Assembly: GCA_021773195.1 (NCBI GenBank)
Contig: JAJFKN010000021.1
Span: 1-50,075, forward strand
Reading direction: 5' to 3'
Source: Gammaproteobacteria bacterium
GTDB lineage: Bacteria; Pseudomonadota; Gammaproteobacteria; JAKBBU01
DNA length: 50,075 nt
The notes under the pieces were generated by a model that was given only the letters and a program-made list of their open reading frames with translations, did not search any database and was not told where the DNA came from. The position numbers were made by a program, and so were the translations under genes. How positions within the stretch are numbered: position 1 is the first letter of the stretch; each line of letters starts with the position of its first letter. Below are positions 10,148 through 19,195 of this stretch, piece after piece.

Positions 10148-10449
10148 TCACTGTCATTAATGATAGCCAGTTTATGGATTTAGAAGCCATTGATATTGAA
10201 GGCAGTGGCTCTAATAGCTTGAATCTGAGTGAATCAGATGCTCTTGCACTAACGCCCACGGGCCATAGTGCTATCGGCGATCCCGATGCTTTGGTTGTTC
10301 TTGGTGGCGTTGATGACTTCATCAGCAGCCCTGATAGTTGGACACCTGGAGCATCCGTATCCTTTGGTGGTGATACCTTTGACACCTTCACTTCTGGCTC
10401 GGCAACTCTCTTTATAGAACAAGGTATCGACACAACGGGACTTCTATAG
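10148..10449 (+). pseudogene. C-terminal relic of a second adhesin-type gene
   Basis: The frame from about 10148 to the TAG at 10447-10449 encodes about 100 residues matching the C-terminal module of the large gene upstream. Shared features are the E.(I/V)D(L/I)..SG.N motif, a 'SPDSW' segment before a glycine-rich strand, a final 'T(I/L)(Y/F)(V/I)E' strand, and a short end in GLL (GIL in the parent). The same module occurs inside the parent at about 5740-6090. The fragment begins mid-domain, has no ribosome-binding site, and lies behind the terminator of the gene upstream. The ATG at 10174 is therefore unlikely to be a real start. It looks like the tail of a paralogue whose body was lost, or an old partial tandem duplication; protein similarity is too low for a recent one. 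Confidence 0.7.
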
Positions 10450-10484
10450 CGATTTATAGCTAAGTAGCCTAGCAAGCCTTAAAA

Positions 10485-11879
10485 CTATTTCTTTTTCTTG
10501 ATATGTTTCATTAAACGCTTACGCTTTTGCTCTTGGCGTGGTGTTAGTTTATTGCGTTGGCCAGCAAAGGGATTTTCACTGCTTTTGAAAACCAAATGAA
10601 TGGGGGTACCCACCATCTTTAGCGCTTTGCGATAAAACTTCATTAAATAACGTTTATAGCTATCGGGGATATGTTTTACTTGATTACCATGAATCACGAT
10701 AATTGGCGGATTATGGCCTCCCGTATGGGCATAACGCAGTTTAATACGACGTCCCTGAATCATTGGAGGTTGGTGCTTCACAATGGCTTCTTCTAATAAA
10801 CGAGTCAAATCTGGCGTATTCAATGTTTTCATGGAAGAATCGTAGGCATCATTGACAGCATCCAATAAATGTCCCACATTACTGCCATGCAAAGCAGAAA
10901 TAAAAAACATTTCAGCAAAATCAGCAAACACTAAACGACGTTGTAATTCACCGCGCACACGTTCTTTATCTTCTTGCTCCATGCCATCCCATTTATTCAC
11001 GGCAATCACTAAGGATTTACCCGCTTGCAGAACAAAGTCCAACAAATGCAAATCTTGGTCCACGATGCCTTCTCGGGCATCCACCAAAAAAATAACCACA
11101 TGAGCGGACTCTACAGCTTGCAAGGTTTTAATAATGGAAAACTTTTCAATGGCTAAGTTGACCCGTGCGCGTTTTCGCACACCAGCCGTATCAATAATGG
11201 TATAATCCTGTCCCTGTCGCTCAAAAGGAATATGCACACTGTCGCGAGTAGTCCCGGGTTGGTCAAAAACCACCACGCGCTCTTCACCTAAGAGGCGATT
11301 CACAAGGGTGGATTTGCCCACATTGGGTCGGCCCACAATGGCCATTTGAATACCCTTAGTATTTTCTGGCTGAAATTGCTCTTGTCCTTTAATAAGTTCC
11401 GGTAGTATATTTTCTAGTAAAATATTAACACCACGACCATGACTGGCAGAAATTGCCACGGGCTCGCCTAATCCTAAGCCATAAAAATCTGCCATGGCAA
11501 TGTCCGGATCCACACCATCGGTTTTATTGACGACTAGCCATAGGGGTTTTTTGAGTTCGCGAAAACGATCCGCGAGTATTTCATCTGCAGCGGTTACGCC
11601 ACTGCGGCCATCCACCATAAAGAAAATAGCATCAGCTTCATCAATAGCTCGTTGCGATTGTGAAGCCATATGTTCATCGATATCAGTCTCTTCATCACCA
11701 ATACCACCGGTATCAATGACGATAAAACAAGAATCTTCAAAACGACCTTCTCCATAGATCCGGTCCCGGGTAATACCCGGCTGATCAGCCACCAGAGCAT
11801 CTCTACGCTTGGTGAGGCGATTAAATAGGGTGGACTTACCCACATTGGGGCGACCTACGATGGCAATGACAGGAACCAT
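10485..11879 (-). CDS. der: Ribosome biogenesis GTPase Der (EngA)
   Basis: A 464-residue protein with two tandem Era-like GTPase domains, the signature of Der, which is needed for 50S subunit maturation. Domain 1 has GRPNVGKST near residue 9, DTGG and NKTD. Domain 2 has GRPNVGKST near residue 184, DTAG and NKWD. The C-terminal KH-like domain includes QGRRIKLRY, and the protein ends in a basic tail of four lysines. Length is typical. It is the last gene of a minus-strand block, 4 bases after bamB, as in enterobacteria where bamB precedes der. The lysine codons at the 3' end give the T-rich plus-strand text near 10490. Confidence 0.98.
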   Translation of the reverse strand: MVPVIAIVGRPNVGKSTLFNRLTKRRDALVADQPGITRDRIYGEGRFEDSCFIVIDTGGIGDEETDIDEHMASQSQRAIDEADAIFFMVDGRSGVTAADEILADRFRELKKPLWLVVNKTDGVDPDIAMADFYGLGLGEPVAISASHGRGVNILLENILPELIKGQEQFQPENTKGIQMAIVGRPNVGKSTLVNRLLGEERVVVFDQPGTTRDSVHIPFERQGQDYTIIDTAGVRKRARVNLAIEKFSIIKTLQAVESAHVVIFLVDAREGIVDQDLHLLDFVLQAGKSLVIAVNKWDGMEQEDKERVRGELQRRLVFADFAEMFFISALHGSNVGHLLDAVNDAYDSSMKTLNTPDLTRLLEEAIVKHQPPMIQGRRIKLRYAHTGGHNPPIIVIHGNQVKHIPDSYKRYLMKFYRKALKMVGTPIHLVFKSSENPFAGQRNKLTPRQEQKRKRLMKHIKKKK

Positions 11880-11883
11880 TTAA

Positions 11884-13032
11884 TTATCCCGTATAAGCGT
11901 ATAGACGCCCTTTGTTGTTATAAGCATAAACGGCACTATTGGCCGCCACGGGTGGCGCTGTAAAACCGACTTTTTTGTCGGCGACCACTTTAGTCAACAG
12001 TTTACCATCTTTTTTGTCCAACCAATAGAGATTTCCCTGGGCATCGCCTATCACGAGATGAGAGCCTGAAATAGCTGGTCCGGTAATTTCTCGATTTTTA
12101 AGGCGGGTTTGGCGCCAATCGGTACTACCATCGGTTTTATCAAAAGCCCAAACCTGTCCTTTGGCATCGGAAACGTAGATTCGCTTACTATCCAGAGCAA
12201 ACCCTGTGTAAGAAGAAATGTCTCGCTGCCAAACCACTTGGCCCGTTTTCAGATGCAATGCTGCCATGTTGCCTTGATAGGTAGCTACATAAACAATGCC
12301 ATCTTGAATGATAGGACTAGCATCAATGTCAACCATTTGCTCTAGCGTAGAAACGCCTTCTGGCACAGCAATGGTGCGTTGCCACTGAATCTTACCGTCT
12401 TGTTCTGTGACTACAGTTAACTTACCGCTAGAAAAACCAATAGCTACTAAACCATTGGATTCTTGCGGCGTGCTACCCGCACGCAGAATCAAAGTAGGAA
12501 TGGACTCACCGTAACGCCATTTTTCTTTGCCATCTTTGGCATTTAATGCCACTACTTGAGCATCTACAGTTTTCACAATAACTTTGTTGGTAAGTGCTAA
12601 GGGGGCCGCTAGTATTTCATTGCCCACGTCTTTTTGCCAAAGTGTCGCACCATTTTTTGCATCCAATGCTAAAACTGTACCATCCACCGCACCTACATAG
12701 ACAGCATAATTATTCGCTGCAGGTCCTGATGTTAAAGATTTTTTCGTGTTCACTTTCCACAGTGTGGCCCCATTACTGGCAGAGGTTGCTGTGACGCGGC
12801 CTTTAGCATCATCGGTATACACTACGCCATCCTTAACCACAGGCGTCAGTGTCAAATATTGCTTATGGGTCCCTGCACCTTCGGGTTTAGACCACAGAGG
12901 CTGAACTTTAATTTGTGATTGCACTTGGATTGGTTGCAATTCTTTGCTCTTATCAGGATGCCAGAGCTTAGAACAACCGCTTAGGGCTGTCAGGGCTATC
13001 AGAACTGAGAATAATGTTATTGTGCGTTGCAT
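11884..13032 (-). CDS. bamB: Outer-membrane assembly lipoprotein BamB
   Basis: A 382-residue lipoprotein: MQRTITLFSVLIALTALSGC has a hydrophobic signal and the lipobox LSGC. The rest is a run of PQQ-type propeller blades (repeated VYV...DG.V.ALDA.nG...W patterns). BamB is the propeller subunit of the Bam complex that folds beta-barrel proteins into the outer membrane and docks on BamA. Length matches the family. It sits between yfgM and der as in E. coli, but is separated from yfgM by 156 bp holding a palindromic repeat. Confidence 0.96.
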   Translation of the reverse strand: MQRTITLFSVLIALTALSGCSKLWHPDKSKELQPIQVQSQIKVQPLWSKPEGAGTHKQYLTLTPVVKDGVVYTDDAKGRVTATSASNGATLWKVNTKKSLTSGPAANNYAVYVGAVDGTVLALDAKNGATLWQKDVGNEILAAPLALTNKVIVKTVDAQVVALNAKDGKEKWRYGESIPTLILRAGSTPQESNGLVAIGFSSGKLTVVTEQDGKIQWQRTIAVPEGVSTLEQMVDIDASPIIQDGIVYVATYQGNMAALHLKTGQVVWQRDISSYTGFALDSKRIYVSDAKGQVWAFDKTDGSTDWRQTRLKNREITGPAISGSHLVIGDAQGNLYWLDKKDGKLLTKVVADKKVGFTAPPVAANSAVYAYNNKGRLYAYTG

Positions 13033-13050
13033 AGTTGTTACCTTTACTGG

Positions 13051-13084
13051 ATCCCGGACATTTTGCTACGCAAAATTCCGGGAT
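13051..13084. repeat. Palindromic REP-like element upstream of bamB
   Basis: The arms ATCCCGGA + ATTTTGC (13051-13066, with one bulged C at 13059) and GCAAAAT + TCCGGGAT (13070-13084) form a 15-bp stem with a TAC loop. A degenerate half copy (CAAAATTCCGG) lies at about 13138-13146, a small CCCT/AGGG hairpin at 13151-13161, and TTTGCGAATCT occurs twice in between. The context 'ctggATCCCGG...CCGGGATgacg' looks like the dispersed intergenic palindromes known from several intracellular bacteria; a genome count is not possible here. Confidence 0.6.
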
Positions 13085-13188
13085 GACGTGCTGTGTTTTG
13101 CGAATCTTTCCTTTGCGAATCTGTCATTTTCCAAGCAAAATTCCGGCCTGCCCTCCCAGGGGAAGATGGCGTAGTTCATGAGACAATA

Positions 13189-13851
13189 TTATTTCTTCTC
13201 ACTTGGCGTTGCAATTTTTGCCTTTGAAGCTAACTCTGTATATTTCATTTTCACCAAGGGGTAAATGACCGTATCTTTAGGTAAAGCATCCAACGCATTC
13301 TTTAAATGAGCCTGTGCTTGATCATATTGCTTCAATTGAACATAGGCTTCGCCTTGGACTAGGTTAATCAAAGGCTCATAAGCCGCATCATCCACTTTTG
13401 ACAGCGTAGACAACGCCAATTGAGCATGTTCACGCTCAATCATGACTCGCGCTACTCGCAAGCGTGCAATTTGTTTAATCGTGTCACTGTTGGTATTTTT
13501 CATGGCCCAGATATAATTGGCTTGAGCTTGAGTTAAATTACCATGTTTAATATCTTGCTGCCCCAAGACTAAAGCTGCCATAGCAGCATAAGGTGTACGC
13601 TCATATTTATTTATCAATAATTTTGTAGCTTGCTGGACGCCTTTTTCATCGTGACTTGATGCACTGTTTATGACATTATCATATATCAACGAAGCCGACA
13701 GAGATTGGTTGGTTTCATAACGCTGCCAACCACGCCAGCCAAAAATAACAGCTAAGGCAATAAGAATGCCTATCAAAGCTGTCTTACCATAATCCTTCCA
13801 CCACTGTTTCAGTTGTTCGACTTGTTCGTCATCTGTTAAATAGGTACTCAC
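13189..13851 (-). CDS. yfgM: YfgM family TPR-like membrane protein (ancillary SecYEG/periplasmic chaperone partner)
   Basis: A 220-residue protein with a short cytoplasmic N-terminus ([12 protein letters not shown], typical of YfgM), one membrane segment at about residues 25-45, and a periplasmic TPR-like region. E. coli YfgM associates with SecYEG and PpiD and assists periplasmic folding. The GTG start overlaps the hisS stop by four bases (GTGA, 13848-13851), so the two are probably translationally coupled. Length and position before bamB fit the family. Confidence 0.92.
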   Translation of the reverse strand: MSTYLTDDEQVEQLKQWWKDYGKTALIGILIALAVIFGWRGWQRYETNQSLSASLIYDNVINSASSHDEKGVQQATKLLINKYERTPYAAMAALVLGQQDIKHGNLTQAQANYIWAMKNTNSDTIKQIARLRVARVMIEREHAQLALSTLSKVDDAAYEPLINLVQGEAYVQLKQYDQAQAHLKNALDALPKDTVIYPLVKMKYTELASKAKIATPSEKK

Positions 13852-15131
13852 GATGCATTCTCCTCTTGGATCATGGATTCTAATAAAGCCATGGCTTGTT
13901 GTAGCCCTAGACTTGTTTGCGCTTTTTCTTCACGCAGATATTTTACGGTTATTTCATTTTTAGCCATTTCATCTTCACCTAAAATTAATGCCACCCTTGT
14001 ACCACTCTTATCGGCTTTTTTAAATTGGTTTTTATAATTGCCGGTTCCCAAGTGACATTGTACTCTTAGGCCGGGCAACTTATCTCTTAACTCTTCTGCT
14101 AAATTCAAGGCTTGGGTTTTGGCCGCTTCGCCTACATGAATTAAATAGGCATGAATAGGTTCTGCGTAGGCTTCTTCACCCATTAAAAGTACCAAGCGAT
14201 CCAAACCTAAGGCACACCCCATTGCAGGCGTTGTGGCGCCGCCAAGCATCGCCACTAAGCCATCATAACGGCCACCAGCACATACAGTACCCTGGCTGCC
14301 CAATGCGTCTGTTACCCATTCAAAGACCGTATAACAGTAATAATCTAACCCCCTAACTAAACGGGGATTCACCGTATAAGTAACACCAGCGCTATCCAAT
14401 AAATCACATAATCCTTGAAAATGCGCTTTAGAGTCATCATCTAAATGTTCAAGCATATTAGGTGCCTTGGCAATCAGGTCCGCCATGGCTGGATTTTTAC
14501 TGTCTAAAATACGTAATGGATTACTGCTTAGGCGTCGTTGACTATCTTCATCTAGACCATCTAAATGTTGATTGAAATATTCCACCAAGCGGTCACGGTA
14601 AGCTTGTCGCGACGCCGTAGAGCCTAAGGAATTTAATTGTAATGTAATTTTATTTTCCAAGCCTAGTTCACGCCAAAGACGCGCCGTCATTAAAATCATT
14701 TCAGCATCTACATCGGGGCCAGCCAAACCAAAAGCTTCAATGCCCACTTGATAAAATTGCCGGTAACGGCCTTTTTGCGGGCGCTCATGACGAAACATAG
14801 GCCCTTGGTACCATACTTTTTGAATTTGGTTATACAACATGCCGTGCTCAATACCAGCACGCACACAACCCGCCGTACCTTCAGGACGCAAAGCCAACCA
14901 ATCCCCATTGCGGTCTTCAAAGGCATACATTTCTTTTTCAACGATGTCTGTCACTTCACCAATGGTACGTTTGAATAATTCTAAGTTTTCTACAATAGGC
15001 AAACGAATTTCACCGTAGCCATAGGATTTAGCTAAACGACGAAAGGTCTTTTCTAAAAAATGCCAAGGGGCTATCGCCTCAGGAAGGATATCATTCATAC
15101 CACGAATGGCTTGTAGAGCTCTGTCTGACAT
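13848..15131 (-). CDS. hisS: Histidine--tRNA ligase
   Basis: A class II aminoacyl-tRNA synthetase charging tRNA-His. Motif 2 ([17 protein letters not shown]) and the histidine-specific [14 protein letters not shown] are visible, followed by a C-terminal anticodon-binding domain. I place the start at the ATG at 15131 ([17 protein letters not shown]); the frame extends four codons further to a TTG at 15143, but GAGAAAG lies at the right distance before the ATG and the N-terminus then matches the family. It follows rodZ closely and overlaps yfgM. ispG, which usually lies between rodZ and hisS, is absent here. Confidence 0.97.
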   Translation of the reverse strand: MSDRALQAIRGMNDILPEAIAPWHFLEKTFRRLAKSYGYGEIRLPIVENLELFKRTIGEVTDIVEKEMYAFEDRNGDWLALRPEGTAGCVRAGIEHGMLYNQIQKVWYQGPMFRHERPQKGRYRQFYQVGIEAFGLAGPDVDAEMILMTARLWRELGLENKITLQLNSLGSTASRQAYRDRLVEYFNQHLDGLDEDSQRRLSSNPLRILDSKNPAMADLIAKAPNMLEHLDDDSKAHFQGLCDLLDSAGVTYTVNPRLVRGLDYYCYTVFEWVTDALGSQGTVCAGGRYDGLVAMLGGATTPAMGCALGLDRLVLLMGEEAYAEPIHAYLIHVGEAAKTQALNLAEELRDKLPGLRVQCHLGTGNYKNQFKKADKSGTRVALILGEDEMAKNEITVKYLREEKAQTSLGLQQAMALLESMIQEENAS

Positions 15132-15144
15132 TGTCTTTCTCAAA

Positions 15145-15930
15145 TTAGCCGTTGTTTTTTGGGCTTGGGGTGGTCATGTGATGCATCGCTAAAATGTTAT
15201 CAGCTTGCACCGCCGCGTTGTTGGGTCCTTGCCCTACGCTACTAAAGGGCTGTGGAAAATTATCGTGTAGCATCGGTGGTGTGGCCTGACCTACGGTCCC
15301 AGCAAGCTCCGCAGTAGGTTGTTTTTTCTTAGTAAGATTCACTCTTGGGCCAAAATCTTTGGTATCCACGGGCTTCTGACTCCCCGGGGAAAGCTTTGCC
15401 GTCACCGTAGGCTTGATGGCACCAGATTGACTAATAGATGGCTCAGGGATGGGTTTGCTGGTGGATTGTGCCGGGGCTAAAGCCACTTCAGTGGTGGCAC
15501 TCGTTGCAATCACGCTATGATCATGTTTATGACCGTGAAACGTCAAACTTACTAGGGTCAATGCAATACCAGCTAAAGCCACATAACTCAGCCAACGGAA
15601 TGAGGGGGGCTTTCTACCTATAATAACGGGCTTGGCTTTAGGCATGTTGGGTTGCCCCACTAAAGGTTCTGCAGGCTTATCTAATCCCAAACTATTATAG
15701 GATTGCAGAATATCATTACCATCCATATTCAGGAATTTTGCATAACTGCGCAGGTAGCCTTTTAAAAAAGTCGTGGGAAATTGTTCGTAGTCATTATCTT
15801 CAATACCTTGTATCACTGACAAGGGCAATCTTAAACTTCGAGAAACTTCCTCTACACTATAGCCCTTGGTCTCACGCGCAATTCGCAAACGCGCACCAGG
15901 CATCAAAGCTTGTTGCTCATTTTCAATCAT
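15145..15930 (-). CDS. rodZ: RodZ-like cell-shape protein with shortened periplasmic part
   Basis: A 261-residue protein with a Cro-type helix-turn-helix of the RodZ class at residues 10-80 ([22 protein letters not shown]), one membrane span at about 113-131, and a ~130-residue periplasmic tail rich in Pro, Thr, Ser and Gln. RodZ couples MreB filaments to the elongasome. Typical RodZ proteins exceed 300 residues and end in a beta-rich periplasmic domain (DUF4115), which I cannot see here. The start overlaps the pilW stop by four bases (ATGA). mrdA and rodA, encoding its elongasome partners, lie at the right end of the window. Confidence 0.85.
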   Translation of the reverse strand: MIENEQQALMPGARLRIARETKGYSVEEVSRSLRLPLSVIQGIEDNDYEQFPTTFLKGYLRSYAKFLNMDGNDILQSYNSLGLDKPAEPLVGQPNMPKAKPVIIGRKPPSFRWLSYVALAGIALTLVSLTFHGHKHDHSVIATSATTEVALAPAQSTSKPIPEPSISQSGAIKPTVTAKLSPGSQKPVDTKDFGPRVNLTKKKQPTAELAGTVGQATPPMLHDNFPQPFSSVGQGPNNAAVQADNILAMHHMTTPSPKNNG

Positions 15931-16754
15931 GATATCCCCGATTTCGTGTAAGCGCCATATTCCTTGGAGTTGGGGAATTGGTTTTGCAACGCCATAGCAG
16001 CGCTGGCAACGGTATCTTTATCCCCTAAGGCATGGGCTGCTTGTATTTCTAACCAAAGCGATTGGGCTGATGCAGGAGTAATTTTATTCAGGCGTTGAAG
16101 ATAACCATCAGCAGCTTTATATTGCTTTTCTTTGAGACTGATTTGAGCCATGGATACTAATGAATCTTGCAGATTAGGATTATTTTGTAAGGCCCGCTGA
16201 AAGTAAAAAGCAGCCTGTTTTTCATTAGGGATTTGCATGGAACAAACACCAGCGTTTTCAAAGGCATTGGCTACATCTAAATAGGTAGGATCGTTGGCAG
16301 CGCGCACAAAATAATTAACTGACGGGGCATACTGACCTTGACGGCAAAGGTAGGTACCATAATTATTTAATGCGGCACCCGACTTAGGCGAAACACTAAT
16401 GGCCTTTTGATAATACCGCTGTGCTTCTTGGTCATTACCCGTTTGTTCTTGATAATAAGCCATAGCATCCAAAATAATGGGATCCTTTGGTGCTTGATCC
16501 AAAGCCGTTAACAGTTTCTGTTTAGCTAAAGGCATATTACCTTCGCGCATATAGCCCATGGCTAAACGGGCATTAATGCCGGCAGCAATTTTATCACGAT
16601 TTTCACTATCATATGGGTCAGGGATATTACTGGCTTTTGAGGTGGAAACCGTTCGTCCACTATCGCCGTCTACGGTTGTGGTCACGGATTGGGTTTTACA
16701 GCCCACCAATAAACCACAAAGCCCCAAGACTGCTAAAAATGTATATGCCTTCAT
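15927..16754 (-). CDS. pilW: Type IV pilus biogenesis TPR lipoprotein PilW/PilF
   Basis: From the preferred ATG at 16754 the protein opens MKAYTFLAVLGLCGLLVGC, a lipoprotein signal with lipobox LVGC. An upstream ATG at 16769 in the same frame adds five residues, but AGAGGG is placed better for 16754. The body consists of TPR repeats, for example AQRYYQKAISVSPKSGAALNNYG. PilF/PilW is the outer-membrane pilotin for secretin PilQ. The rlmN-pilW-rodZ order is conserved in gammaproteobacteria. Service to the GspD secretin in this genome is possible but not shown. Confidence 0.9.
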   Translation of the reverse strand: MKAYTFLAVLGLCGLLVGCKTQSVTTTVDGDSGRTVSTSKASNIPDPYDSENRDKIAAGINARLAMGYMREGNMPLAKQKLLTALDQAPKDPIILDAMAYYQEQTGNDQEAQRYYQKAISVSPKSGAALNNYGTYLCRQGQYAPSVNYFVRAANDPTYLDVANAFENAGVCSMQIPNEKQAAFYFQRALQNNPNLQDSLVSMAQISLKEKQYKAADGYLQRLNKITPASAQSLWLEIQAAHALGDKDTVASAAMALQNQFPNSKEYGAYTKSGIS

Positions 16755-16769
16755 GCATTTCCCTCTCAT

Positions 16770-17897
16770 TCATCCCTCAGCAACTTGTGAAGCTTGCTGT
16801 ATCTTAATAACACGTAGCTGGTTTTGAGCGCTACGATTGGTGCGGTCCTGCACCTGGCCCACTAATTGACCACAAGCGGCATCTATATCATCACCGCGCG
16901 TCTTACGCACGATGGTATTCAACCCTGCATCTTGGAGGATTTGTTGGAATCTTGCAATGGCTTCTGGCTTAGATCGTTTGTAGCCGGCAAATGGGAAAGG
17001 ATTAAAAGGAATCAAATTAATTTTTCCAGGCACTCCTCTCATCAACTTGACTAATTGGCGGGCATGTTCCACTTGGTCATTGACCCCATCCAACATGACA
17101 TATTCATAAGTCGGCATCCGTCTTGGATCATCTTCAAAATAATCTTTACACACTGCCATAAGTTGTTTCAGCGGGTATTTTTTATTGATGGGCACTAGCT
17201 CATTACGTAATTCATCATTGGGAGCATGCAATGAAATAGCTAAAGCCACGGGACTGACTTCCTTCAAACGCAACATTTCTGGAATAATACCTGAAGTACT
17301 TAAGGTCACTCGACGCTTCGATAAACCATAAGCAAAATCATCTAACATGATTTCCATAGCGGTTACTACGCGATCAAAATTTAATAAAGGCTCACCCATA
17401 CCCATCATCACCACATTAGTGACTTGACGATCATGCAGCGTACCTTCTTGTGATAATTGACGCGTCGCAATCCAAACTTGACCGATAATTTCAGCCACGG
17501 TTAAGTTACGACTGAAACCCTGTTTCCCCGTGGAACAAAAACTGCAATTCAATGCGCAACCCACTTGGGAAGAAACGCACAATGTGCCCCGATTGTCCTC
17601 TGGGATATAAACAGTTTCAATGCAATTACCATCATCTAATTTTAATAACCATTTAAAAGTGCCATCTTTAGATTGTTTTTCACTAACAATGGCTGGCGCT
17701 TTGATTACAGCTTTTTCTAACAGATTTTCGCGCAATTTCTTTGAGAGATTAGTCATAAGGTTAATGTCAGACACGCCTTGTTGGTGGACCCATTTAAATA
17801 TTTGGTCACCACGATAGGGAGCTTCGTCGCATTCTTCTAAGAATGCAGCCATGCCCTCTCTATCTAACTCCAACAAATTGACTTGTTCAACACTCAC
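16770..17897 (-). CDS. rlmN: Dual-specificity RNA methyltransferase RlmN
   Basis: A 375-residue radical-SAM enzyme that makes 2-methyladenosine at 23S rRNA A2503 and tRNA A37. The CxxxCxxC cluster motif reads CALNCSFC, and the C-terminal methyl-carrying cysteine is in DAACGQL. SAM-binding GMGEPLLN is present. Start is GTG with an AGG element upstream. The stop is directly followed by the pilW start region, indicating one transcript with pilW, rodZ and hisS. Confidence 0.97.
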   Translation of the reverse strand: MSVEQVNLLELDREGMAAFLEECDEAPYRGDQIFKWVHQQGVSDINLMTNLSKKLRENLLEKAVIKAPAIVSEKQSKDGTFKWLLKLDDGNCIETVYIPEDNRGTLCVSSQVGCALNCSFCSTGKQGFSRNLTVAEIIGQVWIATRQLSQEGTLHDRQVTNVVMMGMGEPLLNFDRVVTAMEIMLDDFAYGLSKRRVTLSTSGIIPEMLRLKEVSPVALAISLHAPNDELRNELVPINKKYPLKQLMAVCKDYFEDDPRRMPTYEYVMLDGVNDQVEHARQLVKLMRGVPGKINLIPFNPFPFAGYKRSKPEAIARFQQILQDAGLNTIVRKTRGDDIDAACGQLVGQVQDRTNRSAQNQLRVIKIQQASQVAEG

Positions 17898-17913
17898 TTT
17901 ATTCTACCTTTTA

Positions 17914-18339
17914 TTAACGGCCATGAATTTCATCTTCTCTAAAGAAGAATTCAATTTCTTGACGAGCCGTATCTTCTGCATCAGAACCATGTACGGCGTT
18001 GGCATCGATGGAATCAGCAAAGTCTGCGCGGATAGTTCCAGGCGCCGCTTCTTGAGGATTTGTGGCCCCCATAATTTCACGATTTTGCAAAATAGCATTT
18101 TCGCCTTCTAACACTTGCACTACTACTGGACCTGAAATCATAAAAGCAACTAAATCATTGAAGAAGGGACGTTCTTTATGCACGGCGTAAAAACCTTCAG
18201 CTTGGTTACGATCCAAGTGCAGCATTTTGCTAGCAACAATGTGCAACCCCTTTTTTTCAAAACGACTTTCAATTTCGCCAATGACATTTTTGGCAACAGC
18301 ATCAGGTTTAATGATGGATAAGGTTCTTTCGATGGCCAT
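17914..18339 (-). CDS. ndk: Nucleoside diphosphate kinase
   Basis: A 141-residue protein with the NDK signature: the active-site histidine in NAVHGSD and the N-terminal [12 protein letters not shown] strand. It balances NTP and dNTP pools by phosphate transfer through the histidine. Length is normal. It lies 16 bases before rlmN, as in many gammaproteobacteria. The 122 bp upstream, between iscA and ndk, contain an imperfect AGCGCC/GGCGCT hairpin near 18393-18425 without a T-run. Confidence 0.98.
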   Translation of the reverse strand: MAIERTLSIIKPDAVAKNVIGEIESRFEKKGLHIVASKMLHLDRNQAEGFYAVHKERPFFNDLVAFMISGPVVVQVLEGENAILQNREIMGATNPQEAAPGTIRADFADSIDANAVHGSDAEDTARQEIEFFFREDEIHGR

Positions 18340-18461
18340 GATTGTATTTCATCCTATGTTTAAGTTATTTACGTGCTTCCAAGCGCCGCAACACTACGGC
18401 TTTGGGGGGCGCCCAAGGCGCTGGTTATTTTATATTCAGTTTGTAAGTAAAGTGAGGGGTA

Positions 18462-18818
18462 TTATACGCCAAAGCTCTCGCCGCAGCCACAGCTTGTTTT
18501 TTCATTAGGGTTTCGATAAACAAACCGCCAGTTAACCCCTTCTTGGATATAATCTAATTGAGTACCTGTGATAACGAAAAGGCTCTCAGAATCCACATAA
18601 ATGGCTACATCTTCAGCAACTTGAAATATTTTGTCTTCTTTTTGAGCTTCTGTAACGAAGCTCAGATCGTACTTATAACCTGAGCAGCCATCTTTCTTCA
18701 CAGCCAAGCGAATACCTAGGGAACCGGGCTCTTTGGCCAATAACTCACGTGCACGACCACAGGCTGCAGGCGTCAGGCTAATAGCTTCCTTGGGAATATA
18801 TTGTTTAACATCAGACAT
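18462..18818 (-). CDS. iscA: IscA/SufA-type iron-sulfur carrier
   Basis: A 118-residue A-type carrier with all three ligand cysteines in place: Cys45 (DGCSGYKY), Cys110 and Cys112 (TSCGCGESF). It delivers Fe-S clusters or iron to target proteins. It is the third gene of a reduced isc cluster and starts 8 bases after the IscU-like gene. hscB, hscA and fdx do not follow it as they do in E. coli; ndk comes next. IscA is chosen from position, and SufA is an equally fair name by sequence. Confidence 0.9.
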   Translation of the reverse strand: MSDVKQYIPKEAISLTPAACGRARELLAKEPGSLGIRLAVKKDGCSGYKYDLSFVTEAQKEDKIFQVAEDVAIYVDSESLFVITGTQLDYIQEGVNWRFVYRNPNEKTSCGCGESFGV

Positions 18819-18826
18819 ATATAGAC

Positions 18827-19195
18827 TTAAGACCTCTTTGAATCATTGTCCAGGGCTTTATTTAGGGCTTCTAGGACCAAAATAGCCGCTGGTCGGCGCA
18901 TTTCGGGCAATTGTAACTCATCTATTATATTTTGGACAGTAAGATTACGGGCTTGTTGCCAACTTTTGCCCTCAAGCCAGCTCGTCAACCAGGAACAGCT
19001 GGCAATGGTGGCCACGCTGCCATAGGCCTTAAAGGCAGCCTTTTGGATGGGGTCCTTCTTTTGCAGGGTCAGCTGAATCACTTCACCTTGGGGTAAAGAG
19101 CCTACCTTTGCAAACGCCACATCATCGCCTTGTAACTCACCCATGTTTTGGGGTTGCTGGAAATGTTTCATGGTCACATTGCTATAGAGGTTCAT
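18827..19195 (-). CDS. Degenerate IscU-like protein lacking all ligand cysteines
   Basis: A 122-residue protein that aligns with IscU along its whole length: the YS..(V)..H(F)..P.N.G start, F.(T/A)YG..., and a final ILA-type helix. The three cluster-binding cysteines are gone. GAPACGD reads GSLPQGE (Cys to Gln36), YGCGSA reads YGSVAT (Cys to Ser60), and HCSILAED reads PAAILVLE (Cys to Ala103). The conserved Asp after the first cysteine is Glu38. The HscA-recognition motif LPPVK reads LPEMR. One new cysteine appears at 67. The start overlaps the iscS stop (ATGA), and the frame is intact, so the protein is probably still made. It cannot hold a cluster in the classical way. A regulatory or IscS-binding role, or early decay, are alternatives. 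Confidence 0.85.
   Translation of the reverse strand: MNLYSNVTMKHFQQPQNMGELQGDDVAFAKVGSLPQGEVIQLTLQKKDPIQKAAFKAYGSVATIASCSWLTSWLEGKSWQQARNLTVQNIIDELQLPEMRRPAAILVLEALNKALDNDSKRS

Noticed and set aside
10101..10475. 124-residue minus-strand frame between the adhesin and der
   Set aside because: It is antisense to the adhesin C-terminal relic and shows no domain or ribosome-binding site.
18384..18430. AGCGCC/GGCGCT hairpin between iscA and ndk as terminator
   Set aside because: The stem is short and interrupted, and there is no T-tract on the transcribed (minus) strand.
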